In this document: piece by piece, positions 37,591-51,341 of the stretch
How positions within the stretch are numbered: position 1 is the stretch's first letter
Layout: every line of letters starts with the position of its first letter
NCBI RefSeq assembly: GCF_048564905.1
Contig: NW_027328721.1
Location: 38,212,870-38,276,869, forward strand
Length of the DNA stretch: 64,000 bases
Direction of reading: 5' to 3'
Source: Vicugna pacos
Lineage: Eukaryota > Chordata > Mammalia > Artiodactyla > Camelidae
The notes under the pieces: model-generated
Databases searched by the model: none
What the model saw: the letters and a program-made list of their open reading frames with translations, nothing else
Told to the model about the DNA's origin: nothing
Made by a program: the position numbers and the translations under genes

Positions 37591-39324
37591 CCCTGAGGTT
37601 TTTCCTAATGTGTCTGTGCCAGGGAATGCTAGGGCTGATTGCAGGATATCCCAGGGACCGAGGCTGCCTCCCCAAGGTCAGGGAAGGTATTTCTCGGACT
37701 TCCCCGAACAGGGAACACTTGTGACTGAAGAGAGCTGCGTGGAGTTCTCTCTCGAGCTCCCCCACGCACTGACAATGGTTCCGGAATCTTGAGCGTGGGG
37801 AGGTTCCACCAACTGTCGGCAGCGCGTGGGTTCTAACGGAATGCATAAGCTCGTCTCCCCTGAGGGTTTTCCTAATGTCTCTGTGCCAGGGAATGCTAGG
37901 GGTGATTGCATGATATCCCAGTGACCGAGGCTGCCTCCCCAAGGTCAGGGAAGTTATTTTTAGGACTTCCCCGAACAGGGAACACCTGTGACTGAAGAGA
38001 GCTGCGTGGAGTTGTCTCTCGAGCTCCCCCACGCACTGACATTTTTTCCGGAATCCTGAGAGTGGGGAGGTTCCACCAACGGTCGGCAGCGCGTGTGTTC
38101 TAACGGAATGCCTAATCTCGTCTCCCCGGAGGGTTTTCCTAATGTCTCTGTGCCAGGGAATGCTAGGGGTGATTGCAGGATATCCCAGTGACCGAGGCTG
38201 CCTCCCCAAGGTCAGGGAAGTTATTTTTAGGACTTCCCCGAACAGGGAACACCTGTGACTGAAGAGAGCTGCGTGGAGTTGTCTCTCGAGCTCCCCCACG
38301 CACTGACAACGGTTCCGGAATCCGGTGCGTGGGGAGGTTCCTCCAACGGTCGACAGGGCGTGGGTTCTAACGGAATGCCTAAGCTCGTGTCCCCTGAGGG
38401 TTTTCCTAATATCTCTGTTCCAGGGAATGCTAGGGTGATTGCAGGATATCCCGGTGACCGAGGCTGATTCCCCAAGTTCAGGGATGGTATTTCTCGGACT
38501 TCCCAGACAGGGAACACCTGTGACTGAAGAGCGCTCCGTGGAGTTTTCTCTCGAGCTCCCCCACGCACTGACAATGGTTCCGGAATCCTGAGCGTGGGGA
38601 GGGTCCACCAACGGTCGGCAGCGCGTGGGTTTTAACGGAATGCCTAAGCTCGTCTCCCCTGAGGATTTTCCTAATATCTCTGTGCCAGGGAATGCTAGGG
38701 GTGATTGCAGGATATCCCAGTGTCTGAGGCTGCCTTCCCAATTTCAGGGAAGGTATTTCTCGGACTTCCCCGAACAGGGAACACTTGTGATTGAAGAGAG
38801 CTGCGTGGAGTTGTCTCTCGAGCTCCCCCAGGCACTGACAATAGTTCCGGAATCCTGAGCGTGGGGAGTATCCACCAACGGTCGTCAGCGCGTGCGTTCT
38901 AACGGAATGTCTTAGCTGGTCTCCCCTGAGGTTTTTCCTAATGTCTCTTTGCCAGGGAATGCTAGGGGTGATTGCAGGATATCCCAGGGACCAAGGCTGC
39001 CTCCCCAAGATCAGGGAAGCTATTTCTCGGACTTCCCCGGACAGGGAACACCTGTGACTGAAGAGAGCTGCGTGGAGTTGTCTCTCGAGCTCCCCCACGC
39101 ACTGACAATGGTTCCGGAATCCTGAGCGTGGGGAGGTTCCACCAACGGTCGGCAGTGCGTGGGTTCTAACAGAATGCCTAAGCTCGTCTCCCCTGAGATT
39201 TTTCCTAATGTCTCTGTGCCAAGGAATGCTAGGGGTGATTGCAGGATATCCCAGTGTCCGAGGCTGCCTCCCCAAGTTCAGGGAATGTATTTCTCGGACT
39301 TCCCCGAACAGGGAAAACCTGTGA

Positions 39325-40669
39325 CTGAAGAGAGCTGCGTGGAGATGTCTCTCGAGCTCCCCAACGCACTGACAATGTTTCCGGAATCCTGAGCGTGGGG
39401 AGGCTCCACTATCGGTCGACAGCGCGTGGATTGTACTGGAGTGCTTAAGCTGGTCTCCCCTGAGGGTTTTCCTAATGTCTCTGTGCCAGGGAATGCTAGG
39501 GGTGATTGCAGGATATCCCAGTGTCTGAGGCTGCCTTCCCAAGTTCAGGAAAGTTATTTCTCGGACTTCCCCGAACAGGGAACACCTGTGACTGAAGAGA
39601 GCCTTGTGGAGTTGTCTCTCGAGCTCCCCCACGCCCTGACAATGCTTCCGGAATCCTGAGCGTGGGGAGGTTCCACCAACGGTCGGCAGCGCGTGGGTTC
39701 GAACGGAATGCCTATGCTCGTCTCCCCTGAGTGTTTTCCTAATGTCTCTGTGCCAGGGAATGCTGGGGGGGATTGCAGGATATCCTAGTGTCCGAGGCTG
39801 CCTCCCCAAGTTCAGGGAAGATTTTTCTCGGACTTCCCCGAACAGGGAACACCTGTGACTGAAGAGAGCTGCGTGGAGTTGTCTCTGGGGCTCCCCCACG
39901 CACTGACAATGTTTCCGGAATCCTGAGCGTGGGGAGGTTCCACTAACGGACGGCAGCGCGTGGGTTGTAACGGAGTGCCTAAGCAGGTGTCCCCTGATGT
40001 TTTTCCTAATGTCTCTGTGCCATTGAATGCTAGGGGTGATTGCAGGATATCCCAGTGTCTGAGACTGCCTCCCCAAGTTCAGGGAAGTTATTTCTCCGAC
40101 ATCCCCGAATAGGAAACACCTGTGACTGAAGACAGCTGCGTGGAGTTGTCTCTCGAGCTCCCCCACGCACTGACAATGGTTCCGGAATCCTGAGCGTGGG
40201 GAGGTTCCACCAACGGTCGGTAGCGCGTGGGTTCTAACGGAATGCCTAAGCTCGTGTCCCCTGAGGGTTTTCCTATTGTCTCTGTGCTAGGGAAAGCTAG
40301 GGGTGATTGCAGGTTATCCCAGTGTCCGAGGCTGCCTCCCCAAGTTCAGGGAAGTTATTTCTCGGACTTCCCCGAACAGGGAACACCTGTGACTGAAGAG
40401 AGCAGAGTGGAGTTTTCTCTCGAGCTCCCCCACGCACTGACAAGGTTTCCGGAATCCTGAGCGTGGGGATGTTCCACCAACGGTCGGGAGTGCGTGGGTT
40501 CTAACGGAATGCCTAAGCTCGTCTCCCCTGAGTGTTTTCCTAATGTCTCTTTGCCAAGGAATGCTAGGGGTTATTGCAGGATATCCCAGTGTCCGAGGCT
40601 GCCTCCATAAGGTCAGGGAAGGTATTTCTCGGACTTCCCCGAACAGGGAACACCTGTGACTGAAGAGAG
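39325..40669. repeat. Four-copy 5-monomer block, copy 2
   Basis: Offset 4,270 bp (16 monomers less two bases) from copy 1, with the seven-G run at 39,765-39,771. Similarity to copy 1 continues to about 41,075, and the left junction follows a unit of another type. Confidence 0.88.
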
Positions 40670-41610
40670 ATGCGTGGATTTGTTTCTCGTGCTCCCCCAC
40701 GTACGGACAATGTTTCCGGAATCCTGAGCGTGGGGAGGTTCCACCAACGGTCTGCAGCACGTGGGTTCTAACGGAATGCCTCAGCTCGTCTCCCCTGAGT
40801 ATTTTCCTAATGTCTCTGTGCCAGGGAATGCTAGGGGTGATTGCAGGATATCCCAGTGACTGATGCTGCCTCCCCAAGGTCATGAAAGGTATTTCTCCGA
40901 CATCCCCGAATAGGAAACACCTGTGACTGAAGACAGCTGCGTGGAGTTGTCTCTCGATCTCCCCCACGCAGTGACAATGGTTCCGGAATCCTGAGCGTGG
41001 GGAGGTTCCACCAACGGTCGGTAGCGCGTGGGTTGAAACGGAATGCCTAAGCTCGTCTCCCCTGAGGGTTTTACTTATGTCTCTGTGCCAGGGAATGCTT
41101 GGAGTGATTGCAGGATATCCCAGTGTCTGAGGCTGCCTCCCCAAATTCAGGGAAGGTATTTCTCGGACTTCCCCATACAGAGAACACCGGTGACTGAAGA
41201 GAGCTGCGTGGAGTTTTCTCTCGTGCTCCCCCACGCACTGACAATGGTTCCGGAATCCTGAGCGTGGGGAGGTTCCACCAACGGTCGGCAGCGCGTGGGT
41301 TCTAACGGAATGCCTAAGCTCCCCTCCCCTGAGTGTTTTCCTAATGTCTCTGTGCCAGGGAATGCTAGGGGTGATTGCAGGATAACCCAGTGACAGAGGC
41401 TGCCTCCCCAAGTTCAGGGAATTTACTTCTCGGACTTCCCTGAACAGGGAACACATGTGACTGAACAGAGCTGCGTGGAGTTGTCTCTCGATCTCTCCAA
41501 CTCACTGACAATGTTTCCGGAATCCTGAGCTTGTGGAGGATCCACCAACGGTCGCTAACGCGTGGGTTCTAACGGAATGCCTAAGCTCGTCTCCCCTGAG
41601 GGTTTTCCTA

Positions 41611-42394
41611 ATGTCTCTGTGCCAGGGCATGCTAGGGGTGATTGCAGGATATCCCCGTGACCGAGACTGTCTCCCCAAGGTCAGGGAAGTTATTTCTCGG
41701 ACTTCCCTGAACAGGGAAAACCTGTGAATGAAGAGAGCTGCGTGGAGTGCTCTCTCGAGCTCCCCCACGCACTGACAATGGTTCCGGAATCCTGAGCGTG
41801 GGGAGGTTCTACCAGCGGTCGGCAGCGCGTGGGTTCTAACGGAATTCCTAATCTCGTCTCCCCTGAGGGTTTTCCTAATGTCTCTGTGCCAGGGAATGCT
41901 AGGGCTGATTGCAGGATATCCCAGGGACCGAGGCTGCCTCCCCAAGTTCAGGGAAGTTATTTCTCGGACTTCCCCGAACAGGGAACAACTGTGAATGAAG
42001 AGAGCTGCGTGGAGTTGTCTCTCGAGCTCCCCCACGCACTGAGAATGTTTCGGGAATCCTGAGCGTGGGGAGGTTCCACCAACGGTCGGCAGCGCGTGGG
42101 TTCTAACGGAATGCCTAAGCTCGTCTCCCCGGAGGGTTTTCCTAATGTCTCTGTGCCAGGGAATGCTAGGGGTGATTGCAGGATATCCCAGTGTCCGAGG
42201 CTGCCTCCCCAAGTTCAGGGAAGTTATTTCTCGGACTTCCCCGAACAGGGAAATCCGGTGACTGAAGAGAGCTGCGTGGAGTTGTCTCTCGAGCTCCCCC
42301 ACGCACTGACAATGTTTCCGGAATCCTGAGGGTGGGGAGGTTCCACCAACGTTCGGCAGCGCGTGGGTTCTAACGGAATGCCAAAGCTCATCAC
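41611..42394. repeat. Three-monomer block shared at 4,804 bp, copy 2
   Basis: Partner of 36,807-37,590. Past about 42,410 it changes to units with CCCATTGTCCGAGG, which are absent from the copy 1 path. One extra monomer then brings the two back into similarity at offset 5,071. Confidence 0.8.
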
Positions 42395-43849
42395 CCCTGA
42401 GGTTTTTCCTAATGTCTCTTTGCCAGGGAATGCTAGGGGTGATTGCAGGATATCCCATTGTCCGAGGTTGCCTCCCCAATGTCAGGGAAGGTTTTTCTCG
42501 AACTTCCCCGAACAGTGAACACCTGTGACTGAAGAGAGCTGCGTGGAGTTGTCTCTCGATCTCCCCCACGCACTGACAATGGTTCCGGAATCCTGAGCGT
42601 GTGGAGGTTCCACCAACGGTCGGAAGCGCGTGGGTTCTAACGGAATACCTAAGGTCGTCTCCCCTGAGTTTTTTCCTAATGTGTCTGTGCCAGGGAATGC
42701 TAGGGCTGATTGCAGGATATCCCAGGGACCGAGGCTGCCTCCCCAAGGTCAGGGAAGGTATTTCTCGGACTTCCCCGAACAGGGAACACTTGTGACTGAA
42801 GAGAGCTGCGTGGAGTTCTCCCTCGAGCTCCCCCACGCACTGACAACGGTTCCGGAATCCTGTGCGTGGGGAGGTTCCACCAACGGTCGACAGGGCGTGG
42901 GTTCTAACGGAATGCCTAATCTCGTGTCCCCTGAGGGTTTTCCTAATATCTCTGTTCCAGGGAATGCTAGGGTGATTGCAGGATATCCCGGTGACCGAGG
43001 CTGATTCCCCAAGTTCAGGGATGGTATTTCTCGGACTTCCCAGACAGGGAACACCTGTGACTGAAGAGCGCTCCGTGGAGTTTTCTCTCGAGCTCCCCCA
43101 CGCACTGACAATGGTTCCGGAATCCTGAGCGTGGGGAGGGTCCACCAACGGTCGGCAGCGCGTGGGTTCTAACGGAATGCCTAAGCTCGTCTCCCCTGAG
43201 GATTTTCCTAATGTCTCTGTGCCAGGGAATGCTAGGGGTGATTGCAGGATATCCCAGTGTCCGAGGCTGCCTCCCCAAGGTCAGGGAAGATATTTCTCGG
43301 ACTTCCCTGAACAGGGAACACCTGTGACTGAAGAGAGCTGCGTGGAGTTGTCTCTCGAGCTCCTTAACCGCACTGACAATAGTTCAGGAATCCTGAGCGT
43401 GGGGAGGTTCCACCAACGGTCGGTAGTGCGTGGGTTCTAACGGAATGCCTAAGCTCGTCTCCCCTGAGGGTTTTCTTAATTTCTCTGTGCCAGGGAATGC
43501 TAGGGGTGATTGCAGGATATCCCAGTGTCCGAGTCTGCCTCCCAAAGGTAAGGGAATGTATTTATCGGACTGCCCCGAACAGGGAACACCTGTGACTGAA
43601 GAGAGCTGCGTGGAGTTGTCTCACGATCTCCCCCACGCACTGACTGTGGTTCCGGAATCCTGAGTGTGGGGAGGTTCCACCAACGGTCGGCAGCACGTGG
43701 GGTCTAACGGAATGCCTAATCTCGCCTCCCATGAGGTTTTTCCTAATATCTCTGTGCCAGGGAATTCTAGGGTTGATTGCAGGATATCCCAGTGACCGAG
43801 GCTGCCTCCCCAAGATCAGGGAAGTTATTTCTCGGACTTCCCCGAACAG

Positions 43850-44390
43850 AGAACTCCTGTGACTGAAGAGAGCAGCGTGGAGTTGTCTCTCAAGCCCCCC
43901 ACGCACTGACAATGATTCCAGAATCCTGAGCGTGGGGAGGTTCCACCAACGGTCGGCAGCGCGTGGGTTCTAACGGAATGCGTAAGCTCGTCTCCCCTGA
44001 GGGTTTTCCTATTATCTCTGTGCCAGGGAATCCTAGGGGTGATTGCAGGATATCCCAGTGTCCGAGGCTGCCTCCCCAAGGTCAGGGAAGTTATTTCCCG
44101 GACTTCCCAGAACAGGGAACACCTGTGACTGAAGAGAGCTGCGTGGACTTTTCTCTCGAGCTCCCCCACGCACTGACAATGGTTCCGGAATTCTGAGCGT
44201 GGGGAGGGTCCACCAACGGTCGGCAGCGCGTGGGTGCTAACGGAATGCCTAAGCTCGTCTCCCCGGAGGATTTTCCTATTATCTCTCTGCCAGGAAATGC
44301 TAGGCGTGATTGCAAGATATCCCAGTGACCGAGGCTGCCTCCCCAAGTTCAGGAAATATATTTCTCGGTCTTCCCTGAACAGGGAACACC
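43850..44390. repeat. 13-monomer-spaced block, copy 1 (offset 3,469 bp)
   Basis: Two units with CCCCCCACGCACTG, GATTCCAGAATCC, GGGAATCCTAGGGG, a TTTCCCGGAC site that is rare in this domain, TGGGTGCTAACGG and ATATATTTCTCGGTC. The same series lies near 47,319-47,859. Confidence 0.8.
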
Positions 44391-47318
44391 TGTGACTGAA
44401 GAGAGCTCCGTGGAGTTGTCTCTCGAGCTCCCTCACGCACTGAAAATGGTTCCGGAATCCTGAGCGTGGGGAGGTTCCACCAACGGTCGGCAGCGCGTGG
44501 GTTCTAACGGAATGACTAAGCTCGTCTCCCCTGAGGGTTTTCCTAATGTCTCTGTGCCAGGGAATGCTAGGGGTGATTGCAGAATATTCCAGTGTCCGAG
44601 GCTGCCTCCCCAAGGTCAGGTAAGCTATTTCTCGGACTTCCCTGAACAGGGAACACGTGTGACTGAAGAGAGCTGCGTGGAGTTGTCTCTCGAGCTCCCC
44701 CACGCACTGACAATGGTTCCGGAATCCTGAGCGTGGGGAGGGTCCACCAACGGTCGGCAGCGCGTGGGTTCTAACGGAATGCCTATGGTCGCCTCCCCTG
44801 AGTGTTTTCCTAATGTCTCTGTGCCAGGGAATGCTAGGGGTGATTGCAGGATATCCCAGTGACAGAGGCTGCCTCCCCAAGTTCAGGGAAATTACTTCTC
44901 GGACTTCCCTGAACAGGGAACACATGTGACTGAACAGAGCTGCGTGGAGTTGTCTCTCGATCTCTCCAACTCACTGACAATGTTTCCGGAATCCTGAGCT
45001 TGTGGAGGATACACCAACGGTCGCTAACGCGTGGGTTCTAACGGAATGCCTAAGCTCGTCTCCCCTGAGGGTTTTCCTAATGTCTCTGTGCCAGGGCATG
45101 CTAGGGGTGATTGCAGGATATCCCCGTGACCGAGACTGTCTCCCCAAGTTCAGGGAAGTTATTTCTCGGACTTCCCCGAACAGGGAAATCCGGTGACTGA
45201 AGAGAGCTGCGTGGAGTTGTCTCTCGAGCTCCCCCACGCACTGACAATGTTTCCGGAATCCTGAGCGTGGGGAGGTTCCACCAACGGTCGGCAGCGCGTG
45301 GGTTCTAACGGAATGCCAAAGCTCATCACCCCAGAGGGTTTTCCTAATATCTCTTTGCCAGGGAATGCTAGGGGTGATTGCAGGATATCCCATTGTCCGA
45401 GGTTGCCTCCCCAATGTCAGGGAAGGTTTTTCTCAGACTTCCCCGAACAGGGAACACCTGTGACTGAAGAGAGCTGCGTGGAGTTGTCTCTCGATCTCCC
45501 CCACGCACTGACAATGGTTGCGGAATCCTGAGCGTGGGGAGGTTCCACCAACGGTCGGAAGCGCGTGAGTTCTAACGGAATACCTAAGGTCGTCTCCCCT
45601 GAGGGTTTTCCTAGTGTCTGTGTGCCAGGGAATGCTAGGGGTGATTACAGGATATCCCAGTGAACGAGGCTGCTTCCCCAAAGTCAGGGAAGTTATTTCT
45701 CCGACTTCCCCGGACTGGGAAAACTTGTGACTGAAGAGAGCTGCGTTGAGATATCTCTCGAGCTCCCCCACGCACTGACAATGATTCCGGGATTCTGAGC
45801 GTGGGGAGATTCCAATAACGGTCGGCAGCGCATGGGTTCTAACGGAATGCCTAAGCTCGTGTCCCCTGAGGGTTTTCCTATTTTCTCTGTGCTAGGGAAT
45901 GCTAGGGGTGATTGCAGGATATCCCAGTGTCCGAGGCTGCCTCCCCAAGGTCAGGGAAATTATTTCTCGGACTTCCCCGAATAGGGAAATTCTGTGACTG
46001 AAGAGAGCAGCGTGGAGTTGTCTCTCGAGCTCCCCACCCCCTGAAAATGTTTCCGGAATCCTGAGCGTGGGGAGGTTCCACCAAAGGTCGGCAGCGCGTT
46101 GGTTTTAACGGAATGCCTAAGCTCGTCTCCCCTGAGGGTTTTCCTAATATCTCTGTGCCAGGGAATGCTAGGGGTGATTACAGGATTTCTCATTGACCGA
46201 GGCTGCTTCCCCAAAGTCAGGGAAGGTATTTCTCGTACTTCCCCGAACAGGGAACTCCTGTGACTGAAGAGAGTTGCGTGGAGTTGTCTCTCGAGCTCCC
46301 CCACGCACTGACAATGGTTCCGGAATCCTGAGCGTGGGGAGGTTCCACCAGCGGTCGGCAGCGCGTGGGTTCTAACGGAAATCCTAAGCTCGTCTCCCCT
46401 GAGTTTTTTCCTAATGTCTCTGTGCCAGGGAATGCTAGGGCTGATTGCAGGATATCCCAGGGACCGAGGCTGCCTCCCCATATTCAGGGAAGTTATTTCT
46501 CGGACTTCCCCGAACAGGGAACACCTGTGAATGAAGAGAGCTGCATGGAGTTGTCTCTCGAGCTCCCCCATGCACTGAAAATGGTTCGGGTATCCTGAGC
46601 GTGGGGAGGTTCCACCAACGGTCGGTAGCGCTTGGGTTCTAACGGAATGCCTAAGCTCGTCTCCCCTGAGGGTTTTCCAAATGTCTCTGTGCCAGGGAAT
46701 GCTAGGGGTGTTTGCAGGATATTCCAGTGTCCGAGGCTGCCTCCCCAAGTTCAGGGAATTTATTTCTCGGACTTCCCCGAACAGGGAAATCCTGTGACTG
46801 AAGAGAGCTGCGTGGAGTTGTCTCTCGAGCTCCCCCACGCACTGACAATGGTTCCGGAATCCTGAGCGTGGGGAGGTTCCACCAACGGTCGGCAGCGCGT
46901 GGGTTCTAACGGAATGCCTAAGCTCGTCTCCCCTGAGGGTTTTCCTAATGTCTCTGTCCCAGGGAATGCTAGGGTTGATTGCAGGATATCCCAGTGTCCG
47001 AGGCTGCCTCCCCAAGATCAGGGAAGTTATTTCTCGGACTTCCCCGAACAGGGAACTCCTGTGACTGAAGAGAGCTGCGTGGAGTTTTCTCTCGAGCTCC
47101 CCCACGCACTGACATTCGTTCCGGAATCCAGAGCGTGGGGAGGTTCCACCAACGGTCGGCAGCGCGTGGGTTCTAACGGAATGGCTAAGCTCGTCTCCCC
47201 TGAGGGTTTTCCTAATGTCTCTGTGCCGGGGAATCCTAGGGGTGATTGCAGGATATCCCAGTGAGCGAGACTTCCTCCCCAAGTTCAGGGAAGATATTTT
47301 TCGGACTTCCCCGAACAG

Positions 47319-47841
47319 AGAACTCCTGTGACTGAAGAGAGCTGCGTGGATTTGTCTCTCGAGCCCCCCACGCACTGACAATGATTCCAGAATCCTGAGC
47401 GTGGGGAGGTTCCACCAACGGTCGGCAGCGCGTGGGTTCTAACGGAATGCCTAAGCTCGTCTCCCCTGAGGGTTTTCCTAATATCTCTGTGCCAGGGAAT
47501 CCTAGGGGTGATTGCAGGATATCCCAGTGTCCGAGGCTGCCTCCCCAAGGTCAGGGAAGTTATTTCCCGGACTTCCCCGAACAGGGAACACCTGTGACTG
47601 AAGAGAGCTGCGTGGACTTGTCTCTCGAGCTCCCCCACGCACTGACAATGGTTCCGGAATTCTGAGCGTGGGGAGGGTCCACCAACAGTCGGCAGCGCGT
47701 GGGTGCTAACGGAATGCCTAAGCTCGTCTCCCGGGAGGATTTTCCTAATATCTCTCTGCCAGGGAATGCTAGGCGTGATTACAGGATATCCCAGTGACCG
47801 AGGCTGCCTCCCCAAGTTCAGGAAATATATTTCTCGGTCTT
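47319..47841. repeat. 13-monomer-spaced block, copy 2 (offset 3,469 bp)
   Basis: Partner of 43,850-44,390. It ends at the junction where the second super-repeat unit begins (about 47,842). Confidence 0.8.
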
Positions 47842-49996
47842 CCCTGAACAGGGAACACCTGTGACTGAAGAGAGCTGCGTGGAGTTGTCTCTCGAGCTCC
47901 CCCACGCAGGACAATGTTTCCGGAATCCTGTGCGTGGGGAGGTTCCACCAACGGTCGGCAGCGCGTGGGTTCTAACGGAATGCCTAAGCTCGTCTCCCCT
48001 GAGTATTTTCCTAATGTCTCTGTGCCAGGGAATGCTAGGGGTGATTGCAGGATATCCCAGTGACCGAGGCTGCCTCCCCAAGGCCATGGAAGGTATTTCT
48101 CGGACATCCCCGAACAGGAAACACCTGTGACTGAATACAGCTGCGTGGAGTTTTCTCTCGAGCTCCCCCACGCACTGTCAATGGTTCCGGAATCCTGAGA
48201 GTGGGGAAGTTCCACCAACGGTCGGCAGCGCGTGGGTTCTAACGGAATGCCTAAGCTCGTCTCCCCTGAGGTTTTTCCTAATGTCTCCGTGTCAGAGAAT
48301 GCTAGAGGTGATTTCAGGATATCCCAGTGACAGATTATGCCTCCCCAAGTTCAGGAACGGTATTTCTCGGACTTTCCCGAACAGGGAACACATGTGACTG
48401 AAGAGAGCTGCGTGGAATTGTTTCACGAGCTCCCCCACGCACTGACAATGATTCCGGAATCCTGAGCGTGGGGAGGTTCCACAAACGGTCGGCAGCGCGT
48501 GGGTTTTAACGGAATGCCTAAGCTCGCCTCCCCTGAGTGTTTTCCTAATGTCTCTGTGCCAGGGAATGCTAGGGGTGATTGCGGGATATCCCAGTGAACG
48601 AGGCTGCCTCCCCATGGCAGGGAAAGTACTTCTCGGACTTCCCCGAATAGGGAACACATGTGACTGAAGAGAGCTGCGTGGAATTCTCTCTCGATTTCTC
48701 CAACTCAATGACAATGGTTCCGGAATCCTGAGCGTGTGGAGGATCCACCAACGGTCGCTAACGCGTGGGTTCTAACGGAATGCCTAAGCTCATCTCCCCT
48801 GAGGGTTTTCCTAATATCTCTGTGCCAGGGAATGCTAGGGGTGATTGCAGGATATCCAAGTGTCCGAGGCTGCCTCCCCAAGGTCAGGGAATGTATTTCT
48901 CGGACTTCCCCGAACAGGGAACACCTGTGACTGAAGAGAGCTGCGTGGAGATGTCTCCGAGCTCCCCCACGAAATGACAATGGTTCCGGAATCCTGAGCG
49001 TTGGGAGGTTCCAGTAACGGTCGGCAGCGCGTGGGTTGTAATGGAGTGCTTAAGCTGGTCTCCCCTGAGGGTTTTCCTAATATCTCTGTGCCAGGGAATG
49101 CTAGGGGTGATTGCAGGATATCCCAGTGTCTGAGGCTGCATTCCCAATTTCAGGGAAGGTATTTCTCGGACTTCCCCGAACAGGGAACACTTGTGATTGA
49201 AGAGAGCTGCGTGGAGTTGTCTCTCGAGCTCCCCCAGGCACTGACAATAGTTCCGGAATCCTGATCGTGGGGAGTATCCACCAACGGTCGTCAGCGCGTG
49301 CGTTCTAACGGAATGCCTAAGCTCGTCTCCCCTGAGATTTTTCCTAATGTCTCTGTGCCAAGGAATGCTAGGGGTGATTGCAGGATATCCCAGTGTCCGA
49401 GGCTGCCTTCCCAAGTTCAGGGAATGTATTTCTCGGACTTCCCCGAACAGGGAAAACCTGTGACTGAAGAGAGCTGCGTTGAGTTGTCTCTCGTGCTCCC
49501 CCACGAACTGACAATGGTTTCGGAATCCTGAGCGTGGTGAGGTTCCACCTACGGTAGGCAGCTTGTGGGTTCAAACGGAATGCCTAAGCTTGTCTCCCCT
49601 GAGGGTTTTCCTAATGTCTCTGTGCCAGGGAATGCTAGGGTGATTGCATGATATCCCAGTGAATGAGGCTGCCTCCCCAAGTTCAGGGAAAGTACTTCTC
49701 GGACTTCCCTGAACAGGGAAAACCTGTGACTGAAGAGAACTGCGTGGAGTTGTCTCTCGATCTCCCCAACTCACTGACAATGATTCCGGAATCCTGAGCG
49801 TGGGGAGGATCCACCAACGGTCGCTAGCGCGTGGGTTCTAACGGAATGTCTAAGCTCATCTCCCCTGAGGATTTTCCTAATGTCTCTGTGCCAGGGAATT
49901 CTAGGGGTGATTGCAGGATATCCAAGTGTCCGAAGCTGCCGCCCCAAGGTCAGGGAATCTATTTCACAGACTTCCCCGAGCAGGGTACACCTGTGA

Positions 49997-51341
49997 CTGA
50001 AGAGAGCTGCGTGGAGATGTCTCTCGAGCTCCCCAACGCACTGACAATGTTTCCGGAATCCTGAGCGTGGGGAGGCTCCACTATCGGTCGACAGCGCGTG
50101 GATTGTACTGGAGTGCTTAAGCTGGTCTCCCCTGAGGGTTTTCCTAATGTCTCTGTGCCAGGGAATGCTAGGGGTGATTGCAGGATATCCCAGTGTCTGA
50201 GGCTGCCTTCCCAAGTTCAGGAAAGTTATTTCTCGGACTTCCCCGAACAGGGAACACCTGTGACTGAAGAGAGCCTTGTGGAGTTGTCTCTCGAGCTCCC
50301 CCACGCCCTGACAATGCTTCCGGAATCCTGAGCGTGGGGAGGTTCCACCAACGGTCGGCAGCGCGTGGGTTCTAACGGAATGCCTATGCTCGTCTCCCCT
50401 GAGTGTTTTCCTAATGTCTCTGTGCCAGGGAATGCTGGGGGGGATTGCAGGATATCCTAGTGTCCGAGGCTGCCTCCCCAAGTTCAGGGAAGATTTTTCT
50501 CGGATTTCCCCGAACAGGGAACACCTGTGACTGAAGAGAGCTGCGTGGAGTTGTCTCTGGGGCTCCCCCACGCACTGACAATGTTTCCGGAATCCTGAGC
50601 GTGGGGAGGTTCCACTAACGGACGGCAGCGCGTGGGTTGTAACGGAGTGCCTAAGCAGGTGTCCCCTGATGTTTTTCCTAATGTCTCTGTGCCATTGAAT
50701 GCTAGGGGTGATTGCAGGATATCCCAGTGTCTGAGACTGCCTCCCCAAGATCAGGGAAGTTATTTCTCCGACATCCCCGAATAGGAAACCCCTGTGACTG
50801 AAGACAGCTGCGTGGAGTTGTCTCTCGAGCTCCCCCACGCACTGACAATGGTTCCGGAATCCTGAACGTGGGGAGGTTCCACCAACGGTCGGTAGCGCGT
50901 GGGTTCTAACGGAATGCCTAAGCTCGTGTCCCCTGAGGGTTTTCCTATTGTCTCTGTGCTAGGGAAAGCTAGGGGTGATTGCAGGTTATCCCAGTGTCCG
51001 AGGCTGCCTCCCCAAGTTCAGGGAAGTTATTTCTCGGACTTCCCCGAACAGGGAACACCTGTGACTGAAGAGAGCCGAGTGGAGTTTTCTCTCGAGATCC
51101 CCCACGCACTGACAAGATTTCCGGAATCCTGAGCGTGGGGATGTTCCACCAACGGTCGGCAGTGCGTGGGTTCTAACGGAATGCCTAAGCTCGTCTCCCC
51201 TGAGTGTTTTCCTAATGTCTCTTTGCCAAGGAATGCTAGGGGTTATTGCAGGATATCCCAGTGACCGAGGCTGCCTCCATAAGGTCAGGGAAGGAATTTC
51301 TCGGACTTCCCCGAACAGGGAACACCTGTGACTGAAGAGAG
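49997..51341. repeat. Four-copy 5-monomer block, copy 3
   Basis: Offset 14,942 bp from copy 1, with the seven-G run at 50,437-50,443. At 51,342 the sequence leaves the common path (GAGAGCTGCG instead of GAGAGATGCG) and continues like 42,530 onward, a clean recombination-type junction. Confidence 0.88.

Larger units (their letters stand above)
32900..47841. repeat. Super-repeat unit 1 (~14.9 kb, ~56 monomers)
   Basis: The left member of a large mosaic duplication. Segments and their partners: 32,900-36,399 with 47,842-51,341 (offset 14,942); 37,590-38,205 with 51,464-52,080 (13,874); 38,133-39,330 with 52,274-53,471 (14,141); 39,326-42,840 with 54,000-57,514 (14,674); 42,960-43,750 with 59,772-60,562 (16,812); 45,565-47,130 with 61,310-62,875 (15,745). 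Offsets change by whole monomers, so order is largely kept while unit number has been edited by gain and loss. Boundaries were estimated by eye and may be off by tens of bases. Confidence 0.8.
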